Origin: Candidatus Woesearchaeota archaeon
Lineage (GTDB): Archaea; Nanobdellota; Nanobdellia; Woesearchaeales; UBA10216
Length of the DNA stretch: 16,552 nucleotides
Direction: 5' to 3'
Assembly (NCBI GenBank): GCA_016180145.1
Contig: JACPBT010000084.1
Coordinates: forward strand, 1 to 16,552
Both the position numbers and the translations under genes were made by a program. Shown here piece after piece: positions 10,719 through 16,552 of the stretch (positions are counted from its first letter, which is position 1; every line of letters starts with the position of its first letter). The notes under the pieces were generated by a model, which was not told where the DNA came from, did no database searches, and saw only the letters and a list, made by a program, of their open reading frames with translations.

Positions 10719-10967
10719 TCACCCATACAATGTCTCATCAACCAGCGTGCTTATCTTCTCCTTATCTGCACCCTCAAACCTGAGCGGCTTCAGACTCCAA
10801 AAACTTTTACCCTTGCCGCCTTTGCCGGCATTTTTTCGCTCCTGAAGCCAGTTCTGCAATGCGAGATTTACAGCTTCTCCCAGCGTCACGCCTTCTTTCA
10901 CAGCCGCAACCTTCAGCTCCCTCCAAAGGCCACGGTTTACTGACCTGACCGTTATTACTTCTGTCAT
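10719..10967 (-). CDS. Ribbon-helix-helix antitoxin, VapB-like, 82 aa
   Basis: The N-terminal strand and two helices fit a ribbon-helix-helix DNA-binding domain: EVITVRSVNRGLWRELK, then AAVKEGVTLGEAVNLALQNWL (about residues 3-42, in two segments). The Lys/Gly-rich middle and the C-terminal ISTLVDETLYG helix would bind and block the PIN toxin. A TATA box about 30 nt upstream gives a nearly leaderless message. A perfect 14-bp palindrome between TATA and the start codon is the expected autoregulatory operator. Confidence 0.88.
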   Translation of the reverse strand: MTEVITVRSVNRGLWRELKVAAVKEGVTLGEAVNLALQNWLQERKNAGKGGKGKSFWSLKPLRFEGADKEKISTLVDETLYG

Positions 10968-10980
10968 ACTTGTAAATAAG

Positions 10981-11003
10981 TATTACATGTAATATTTAAA
11001 TGT
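10981..11003 (-). promoter_or_regulatory. vapBC promoter with 14-bp palindromic operator
   Basis: TATTACATGTAATA (10981-10994) is a perfect palindrome. The TATA box CATTTAAATATT (10992-11003, minus strand) overlaps its upstream end, and the ATG at 10967 lies about 30 nt from the TATA centre. Binding of the ribbon-helix-helix antitoxin here would block transcription. Confidence 0.65.
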
Positions 11004-11035
11004 TTTGGCATAAATATAAATGAAGAACACTCCAG

Positions 11036-13246
11036 TCACGCAACTCCGGCAGAAACAACATTCCCTATGATTGATGATGCAATGGCATTGAAAACAACCA
11101 GAACTACAAGCGCAATTATTGAATAAACAATCGTGCTTTTTATAAGGTTAATGCCAATAAGATAACGCTCAGAAAGCCTGTCAGCGCCGGACTCAATGCC
11201 GTTTATCAAGACAGTCATTATGTAGATAACCTCAACAATGTAAACTCCAATGATAATCTGGAAAAAGTAGGTAGGAACACCATCCCCAAAAACAGACAAA
11301 AGGCCTGTCGGCGCAGATGCATCAGGGGACAGCTCGCCTATAGCAGCAATCTGCTTTGTCAGAGAGCCAAGAATGCCAATAATCATTGAAGTTATGCCGA
11401 CAACTATGCCTGCAATTGCAGGGGCAAGAATGCTGACCTGCTGCTTCATGTCAGAGATTATGTCAGCCATCAAATCCTGAAGCCGCTCATTGACACGGTG
11501 AATGTCCTTGATGTATTCAGAAACATTAATCAGCGAAGAAGAGGCAGACTTCGGGCCCTTCTTTGAGCTTTCAAGAAGAACCTTCATTGAGCTTTCAATA
11601 ACAGGCGAAGGAAAGTAATTGATAGCGCCTGTCTTCCTGTTGAAAATTGCGCTTTCAAGCCCCATACCGCGCTTCCTGATGTTCTCGCTAACAATATTAA
11701 AAAACTCGGCAGAGGAAGTGCCCTTCACCATAACGGCAACCTTCTCAAAGGCAGCCTCAACAGGAATCCCGTCACCAATCCGGTTCCCAAGCTGAAACAG
11801 GGCAGAGGCAAACTCATCCTCAAGCTTCCTCGAACGCTCACGAATCTTAAAAACATTCCTTGAGCGCAGAAGGAAATAAAGGCCAAAACCAACACCAAAA
11901 GCAAGCGGAACAAGCATGCTAAGCACAGCAGCGCCAATGCCATACGGGCCAATAAGCTCACCTCCTGAAACCCTGTAATCAAGAAGCTTAAAATCAAGGC
12001 TCGGCAGAAAAGGACGCTCGCCAATAAGAACAGCCTCAGGCAGCGAATAGCGCGCAGCCAAAGGCAGCACACCAAAGAAAAGCATGACAGCCATAAACCC
12101 GATGCTCAGCACAGCAGGACTCACAGACAGCTCAGCTCCAAAAAGCCTGAACACAATATTCCTATACTTCTTCAGGGAAGGCACATCTTCAGAAATATCA
12201 GTGCTGCCATAACCGGTAGGCCTTTTTGAAAGAGTATTCTTGGTAAGGTAAAGCAGCAAAACAGGAATAGTAACATTGTAAAGCAAAGCAATGTAAGCTG
12301 CAATCTTCATTGGAGGAATATCAGCAGTCATGAAACTCGCAACCATTGGCAGTATAACCAGGCCAAGAATCGGAAGCACAAGCCCAAGCATGTAAAGCAT
12401 AGTCACAGGAGCCTTAAGCTCATGGGTATAGCGAAGCATCCTGTTGTAAGTCTCCTCAAGCATGAGATTAAGCGCCTTGTCAACCATGCCAAGCCGCTTG
12501 TCGTCAGAAGGCTCGTAAAGAGAGCCCTCCAGAAGGTGAAACGACTCAATAAACTCAAGATTCCAGTCACGCCACGTCTCAAGGTAATAATCAAGGGACT
12601 CCTTGATAGTCTCATACCTGTCAGTCTCAACATCCCACAAAACCTTCTTCAAATCAAGAGACAATGGAGGGGAAAGGCGCTCAGCAGCAAAGCGGACAGC
12701 AAGCTCAAGATTAGAGGTGTGGCGCATAAAAGCAGCCATGTAAAAAACACACTGAACCATCTGGTTGGAAGCCTGAAGCCGCCAGCTATTTGCAAAGAAG
12801 TCAGGCAGCTTCAAAAGAGCTACAAGAACCACAAGAGCGACAACAACAGCATAGCCAAAGGCAAACAACGAAGCAGTAAGCAGGGCAGCGCCAACACCGG
12901 CAAGCAGAACAAGCATGAAAACAATAACAGCAAAACCAACAGTTGAATTCGGAGAAACATTCAAATGAGAAAGGCCGATAAGACGCGAAAGCTCCTCACT
13001 GCGCGCCTTCCCAGGGCTAATGTTTAAAAGCCTGCCGCAGAAATTACAGGAAACCTCATAAAAACTCAGCGGCTTAGGAAGATTCTCCTCCTTGAACTGC
13101 TCATAATTGGAGGAATACCTGCGCGAACCAACAACAGAAGCAGAGCTTTTTACAGCACTGTCCCTATCCAAGCCAAGCTCCTTAGAAAGCCGCGACCTAT
13201 ACTTCCTAATCAGCTCCTCTTTCCTGTCATCCTCAAGCTTTTCCAT
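11036..13246 (-). CDS. Type IV pilus-like membrane platform protein, TadC/FlaJ-like, 736 aa
   Basis: This is the inner-membrane platform of an archaeal type IV pilus or related secretion system. A soluble N-terminal region (1-100) contains a CNFC pair (Cys67, Cys70). Two T2SF-type domains follow, each a helical cytoplasmic segment next to hydrophobic helices: membrane stretches near 100-150, 285-355, 385-405, 440-470, 625-660, 670-690 and 710-736. At 736 aa it is about twice the size of bacterial TadC, as in other archaeal double-domain forms. The gene starts 5 nt after the ATPase stop, so the two are one operon. No pilin or prepilin peptidase gene is visible nearby. Confidence 0.88.
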   Translation of the reverse strand: MEKLEDDRKEELIRKYRSRLSKELGLDRDSAVKSSASVVGSRRYSSNYEQFKEENLPKPLSFYEVSCNFCGRLLNISPGKARSEELSRLIGLSHLNVSPNSTVGFAVIVFMLVLLAGVGAALLTASLFAFGYAVVVALVVLVALLKLPDFFANSWRLQASNQMVQCVFYMAAFMRHTSNLELAVRFAAERLSPPLSLDLKKVLWDVETDRYETIKESLDYYLETWRDWNLEFIESFHLLEGSLYEPSDDKRLGMVDKALNLMLEETYNRMLRYTHELKAPVTMLYMLGLVLPILGLVILPMVASFMTADIPPMKIAAYIALLYNVTIPVLLLYLTKNTLSKRPTGYGSTDISEDVPSLKKYRNIVFRLFGAELSVSPAVLSIGFMAVMLFFGVLPLAARYSLPEAVLIGERPFLPSLDFKLLDYRVSGGELIGPYGIGAAVLSMLVPLAFGVGFGLYFLLRSRNVFKIRERSRKLEDEFASALFQLGNRIGDGIPVEAAFEKVAVMVKGTSSAEFFNIVSENIRKRGMGLESAIFNRKTGAINYFPSPVIESSMKVLLESSKKGPKSASSSLINVSEYIKDIHRVNERLQDLMADIISDMKQQVSILAPAIAGIVVGITSMIIGILGSLTKQIAAIGELSPDASAPTGLLSVFGDGVPTYFFQIIIGVYIVEVIYIMTVLINGIESGADRLSERYLIGINLIKSTIVYSIIALVVLVVFNAIASSIIGNVVSAGVA

Positions 13247-13251
13247 TTCAG

Positions 13252-15474
13252 CTACTTCTTAATGCTCTGCTCACTGCCCTTCTTAACCCGCTTCCTCAGC
13301 CATTCATTCCACTCAAAAAATATCCTCTTGCTATCAAGAGCGCCGGACTCCTCCTTCACCCTGTCAGCAACCCTGTGAAACTCATCATTGGCAGAAACAA
13401 CAAAGCCAGCCTCAAGAACCTCAGGCATGGCAAGCTTATCAGACACGGCAACAAGCGCCTCCTTAACCTGAGCCCTCAGCAAAACATTATCCCACACAGC
13501 ATCCCAACTGCCAGCCCACTCCTTAACATTTGAGGCAACAGACTTAAGCACCTCAGAATCGCCATTCAAAAGAGAAGCAGACGGCTCAAGCATGTCAGAG
13601 CGCGCATCATACTTCAAAAGGTCTGCAAAGCCATTCTCCACAAGCGGGTCACGCTGCCACAACTTCCCAACCTCAGTAATCTGGACAACCCTCCTGAAAC
13701 GATGCAAACCATCCGGGCTCCTTATGGGATTCGCAACAATAATAACATCCGTAGCCTTAAAAGACGTAGCAGGAACACCAAGGTCATTAACAACCCTGTC
13801 AAAAACGCCATAAGGACTGTCACCATGAATAGTGCCTGCAACAACATTAGCCAAAGCGCCAATCCTCATAGCCTCATACAAAGCCTTAGCTTCAGAGGAA
13901 CGAACCTCGCCAACAATAAGCCCGGAATCCCCAAGACGCAGGGTTGAGCGGATACCATCCTCAGCACTTGACTCAGGAGTGCCCTGAGATAAGGCACTGG
14001 CAACCTTCAAAGACTGAATGTTATAATTAAGCCGCTTCAACGCATGAACAGGAAGCTCAAGAGTATCCTCAACAGTAATCAGGCGATAACTCCTCATAAC
14101 CTCAGTCATCAAAGCGCCAAGAAAACTTGTCTTACCGGCAGAGCGCGTTCCTGCAACAAGCAAAGTCCGCGAGCCGTCAACAAGAAAACTCAAAAGGCCG
14201 GCGGCAAGCGGGGTAATCATGCGATTCCTGACAAAAAGAGGCAAAGTCCAGGGCATGTCGCGGTGACGGCGGAAAGCAAAGGCAATGCCGGAAGGATTCA
14301 AAGGAGAAGAAAGCGCAGCAACCCTCGCCCTCGCCCCGGGAAGAAGCAAATCTGCATCAAGAATGGGATTAGCCTCATCAAGAGGCCTGCCTGAAATCAG
14401 CCGAAGCTTAGTAGCCCACGAATCACCATCATTTGACGTGGGAATGATGTTAGTCATGCACTCATCATGCTCCTGATGCACAACAAAAGCAGGCAGACGC
14501 CCCATAGGGCTATTCACAGTAATATCCTGAATGCGCTCATCCCTCAAAAGCACCTCAATAAGCCCGAAACCGACAGTATAACGCGCAAGAATAGAAGCAA
14601 GCTCCTCAATCTCCTTAGTGCGCAGGCGAACCCCCTTACGCTCAGCAAGCTCATCAATCAAATCATTGCCTACATTAAAGAAAACCTGACGCATCCGCTC
14701 AGGGTCAATAAACTCGGAACGAGTCGGCTTATGTTCTGAAATGATATTGCGCGCCTCATCAAGAAGCTCATACTTATCCTCAGAAAGCTTAAACTCAGGC
14801 GGCACAAAATGATAAAGCTTCTGAACCGCATTAGGAAGCCTGAATATTGAAACCTCAGTGTCATGAACAGAATACGAATCAATCTCCTCAGCATTAAGCG
14901 GCAGGGAAGACATAAGGCGGGTAAACATGAAATCCGGCCTTATCTCAGGACGAAATATCCCACGGTAAATCTCACGCGAGCCGGGAGTGTAGGAAAGCTT
15001 CCTTGCAGCCACCAGAAGCCTTGAAGCCTCAATTGAGCGCAAAGCCTCCTCAAGAAAAACAGCAGAAGCAGAGCCTTTAGACTTCTCAGAATCATGCAAA
15101 GCACGAACCTCATAATAAGCGCCAACAGGGTCAGCCTTAAGCATGTGATAAAGAATATTCTTAAGCCGGACAAAAACAGCAGGCTCCCTGCCCACAAACA
15201 GAAACCTCTGCCGCGCAAGCTGCGACTGAACCTTAGCCATCTCGGAAAGCATGGAAACCTGCTCATAACCATACTCATAATCCCTCTTCTGAGAAAGAAC
15301 AATCCTTGTGGCAGAAGGATTCTCAATAAGAGCGTCAACTACCGCAGACATCACAGCCTCATTATCCTCAAGAGAAGGAAAGAACGGGCAGTCCTCACAA
15401 TCAAAACGGAGAACCCGCTCATCACCCTCCCTTGCAAACTCATAACTCAGACAACCGCCTCTTTTCTCAGCCAT
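13252..15474 (-). CDS. Archaeal type II/IV secretion system ATPase (FlaI/TadA-like), 740 aa
   Basis: This ATPase powers assembly of a type IV pilus-like filament. Counting from the ATG at 15474, Walker A is AGTRSAGKTS (about 441-450), followed by the Asp-box region ITVEDTLELP. Walker B-like GLIVGEVRSSEAKAL starts near 518, and the His-box is AGTIHGDSPYG (546-556). The long N-terminal region includes CEDCPFFPSLED (26-37), a Cys pair near the start that I recall from DPANN homologues. A TTG four codons upstream is the alternative start. The membrane platform gene follows after 5 nt. A divergent coiled-coil gene shares the promoter region. Confidence 0.93.
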   Translation of the reverse strand: MAEKRGGCLSYEFAREGDERVLRFDCEDCPFFPSLEDNEAVMSAVVDALIENPSATRIVLSQKRDYEYGYEQVSMLSEMAKVQSQLARQRFLFVGREPAVFVRLKNILYHMLKADPVGAYYEVRALHDSEKSKGSASAVFLEEALRSIEASRLLVAARKLSYTPGSREIYRGIFRPEIRPDFMFTRLMSSLPLNAEEIDSYSVHDTEVSIFRLPNAVQKLYHFVPPEFKLSEDKYELLDEARNIISEHKPTRSEFIDPERMRQVFFNVGNDLIDELAERKGVRLRTKEIEELASILARYTVGFGLIEVLLRDERIQDITVNSPMGRLPAFVVHQEHDECMTNIIPTSNDGDSWATKLRLISGRPLDEANPILDADLLLPGARARVAALSSPLNPSGIAFAFRRHRDMPWTLPLFVRNRMITPLAAGLLSFLVDGSRTLLVAGTRSAGKTSFLGALMTEVMRSYRLITVEDTLELPVHALKRLNYNIQSLKVASALSQGTPESSAEDGIRSTLRLGDSGLIVGEVRSSEAKALYEAMRIGALANVVAGTIHGDSPYGVFDRVVNDLGVPATSFKATDVIIVANPIRSPDGLHRFRRVVQITEVGKLWQRDPLVENGFADLLKYDARSDMLEPSASLLNGDSEVLKSVASNVKEWAGSWDAVWDNVLLRAQVKEALVAVSDKLAMPEVLEAGFVVSANDEFHRVADRVKEESGALDSKRIFFEWNEWLRKRVKKGSEQSIKK

Positions 15475-15487
15475 TTTAACAGCCAAA

Positions 15488-15528
15488 CCTTTTTATAGTA
15501 AAATAACGCTTGCGGCATTTATAAATAT
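15488..15528. promoter_or_regulatory. Interlocking divergent promoters of the pilus operon and coiled-coil gene
   Basis: Two TATA-like boxes lie 27 bp apart: CTTTTTATAG (15489-15498) and ATTTATAAATAT (15517-15528). Each box is too close to the gene next to it but well placed (about 26 nt before a start site) for the gene on the far side. The promoters therefore probably cross over, which would tie the two units together. Confidence 0.4.
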
Positions 15529-15538
15529 GTTGCTCACC

Positions 15539-15940
15539 ATGGCACAACAACTATTCAGAAGAAAACCCGAAGAGCCGAAGCCTGACAAGGAAAGCTACGA
15601 ACTGGCAAGAAGGCTCAGAACACTTGAGGAAAGATACCTCACACTTGAAAGAAGAAGCCAGGTCACAGAAGAAAACATGATTGAAAACAACCACACGCTC
15701 ACAAAGGAAATAAAGCTGATAAACGAAGACATAAGAGAAATAAAAAAATCCCTCGCAGAGCTAAGCGAGAAAATGAACTCCCTGATAACCGAGCTTCAGG
15801 ACTTCTCAAGAAAAGACGAAGTTGAAGTGCTAAAAAAATACCTTGACTACTGGGACCCCTTGAAGTCAGTAACGCAGGAGCAGGTTGAAGCCATAGTCAA
15901 GGAAGCACTGGAAAGCCAAAAAGAGCGGACAGGCAATTAG
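15539..15940 (+). CDS. Coiled-coil protein divergent from the pilus operon, 133 aa
   Basis: After a short basic start (MAQQLFRRKPEEPKPDKE) the protein is one long charged heptad-type helix from about residue 20 to 100 (LRTLEERYLTLERRSQ, then KEIKLINEDIREIKKS). It ends with a KKYLDYWDPLKSVTQEQVEAIV segment. That end resembles FlaC-like or related coiled-coil proteins next to archaeal pilus/archaellum genes (from memory), so a scaffold or signalling role for the ATPase complex is plausible. An in-frame ATG at 15527 would add MLLT. The stop overlaps the stop of the convergent PIN gene by 4 nt. Confidence 0.82.
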   Translation: MAQQLFRRKPEEPKPDKESYELARRLRTLEERYLTLERRSQVTEENMIENNHTLTKEIKLINEDIREIKKSLAELSEKMNSLITELQDFSRKDEVEVLKKYLDYWDPLKSVTQEQVEAIVKEALESQKERTGN

Positions 15941-16347
15941 CCGCCTCCAAGTTCCCTAATAAAATCAGAAGCGCTTCCTATAATAATGCTTCTAAACCTT
16001 CCCAGAACCAGCAAGTCCTTATCACCACTCACTACCCAATCTGCTTTACCTTCCAAAGCAGCCTCCAAGAACTTTTCATCATCCACATCCCTGCAAACAC
16101 CCTTCACTTTTTCAGCAGGCACAACAACATCTGAAACCAACACAAGCGCATTTATAAACTCGTCTAATTCTTCAACTGAAAAACCAAACTTGGGCCTCAA
16201 CGCAACTTCCTTAAACTCATCCAAAATATCCAACGATATAACAAGTTGAAAATCCCTACAAAAACACTTCTCAATCAACAAACGCTCATTACCCTCAACC
16301 AGCAACGCAGAAAGAAGCACATTGGTGTCAGGAACTATGCGCAGCAT
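15937..16347 (-). CDS. PIN-domain toxin, 136 aa
   Basis: A PIN-family RNase with the acidic core visible: Asp7 in VPDTNVLLSAL, the Glu in DILDEFKEV, Asp in CRDVDDEKFLEAAL and Asp in VVSGDKDLL. The opening and the DDEKFLEAA and ADWVVSGDKDL segments match the subfamily of putative toxin components annotated as COG1569-like. The ATG at 16347 overlaps the upstream antitoxin gene by 20 nt, supporting co-translation. It converges on the coiled-coil gene, sharing the bases TTAG as the two stop codons. Confidence 0.9.
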   Translation of the reverse strand: MLRIVPDTNVLLSALLVEGNERLLIEKCFCRDFQLVISLDILDEFKEVALRPKFGFSVEELDEFINALVLVSDVVVPAEKVKGVCRDVDDEKFLEAALEGKADWVVSGDKDLLVLGRFRSIIIGSASDFIRELGGG

Positions 16348-16552
16348 GTTTTACCTTCCTCACAGCCTCAATCTCTCTTCTAATATCCGCCCTTGTCAAG
16401 CCGCGCTCCCTGAAACGCCTTGAAGCAACCGCCGCCAATTCGCGAAAAACACGGACAGGCGCAGCCTTCTTTCTAATCAGTATAGTGTCATCAGAGTAAA
16501 AGAAGTCAAGAACCTGCCCTTCTTCCAGATTAAGCGCTTCCCTTATGGAAGC
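16328..16552 (-). CDS. AbrB-like antitoxin, 5' end outside window (74 aa seen)
   Basis: The minus-strand frame is open from the window edge to a TGA at 16328-16330. It starts within a swapped-hairpin AbrB/SpoVT-type domain: IREALNLEEGQVLDFFY, then TILIRKKA. A helical C-terminal toxin-binding tail follows (LTRADIRREIEAVRKVK). This arrangement is standard for antitoxins paired with PIN toxins, and the PIN gene overlaps its end by 20 nt. The first residues and the promoter lie beyond the edge. Confidence 0.85.
   Translation of the reverse strand, partial: ASIREALNLEEGQVLDFFYSDDTILIRKKAAPVRVFRELAAVASRRFRERGLTRADIRREIEAVRKVKHAAHSS

Noticed and set aside
12422..12946. 174-aa plus-strand frame opposite the TadC-like gene
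   Set aside because: It is Lys/Asn-rich low-complexity antisense reading of membrane-protein codons, with no start signals.

Overview
The window looks like archaeal chromosome, most likely from a DPANN-type lineage (Woesearchaeota/Pacearchaeota-like). That placement is inference from gene content: archease plus RtcB, a FlaI/TadA-type pilus ATPase with a double-domain TadC-like membrane partner, several HEPN/nucleotidyltransferase and PIN modules, a tRNA gene without encoded CCA, and AT-rich TATA boxes about 25-28 nt before many start codons, which suggests leaderless or near-leaderless transcripts.

Layout. 1-893: the tail of an upstream gene, then an 81-aa small acidic protein gene bracketed by two arrays of perfect or near-perfect inverted repeats. 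894-2051: archease, whose 3' end carries a 23-bp sequence repeated exactly at 2029-2051; between the copies sits a HepT/MntA-type toxin-antitoxin pair on the minus strand. 2182-4636: an unknown 203-aa gene, RtcB tRNA-splicing ligase broken by an apparent ~94-nt internal deletion, and an unknown 155-aa gene overlapping the rtcB stop. 4638-5950 (minus): a metallophosphoesterase with an odd first metal-motif residue and a TsaC/YrdC threonylcarbamoyl-AMP synthase. 6023-6249 (minus): a two-gene operon of very small proteins with strong Shine-Dalgarno sites. 6519-7465: a wHTH-nucleotidyltransferase plus HEPN pair with a palindromic operator.

7458-9469 is an oxidative-stress block: a membrane-anchored cupredoxin diverges from a nickel superoxide dismutase (sodN), its S26-type maturation protease (sodX) and a TatD nuclease. 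9526-10147 holds a 39-aa Cys-rich membrane peptide, a glutaredoxin-like protein and tRNA-Gly(UCC), with two more inverted-repeat arrays between them. 10304-10967 is an RHH/VapC pair with a palindrome at the promoter. 11036-15474 is the type IV pilus-like ATPase and its membrane platform, divergent from a coiled-coil protein gene. The window ends in a PIN toxin/AbrB-like antitoxin pair cut by the edge.

The main leads are: (1) tandem long inverted repeats with unrelated arm sequences but a shared architecture (9-15 bp arms, mostly 17-29 nt spacers, 2-15 nt between units) in four intergenic regions; (2) the toxin-antitoxin cassette flanked by a 23-bp duplication of the archease 3' end; (3) the broken RtcB; (4) the NiSOD cluster in an archaeon; (5) the unrecognised small-protein operon with a possible shared operator motif. 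All calls are from reading the sequence; no database search was run.
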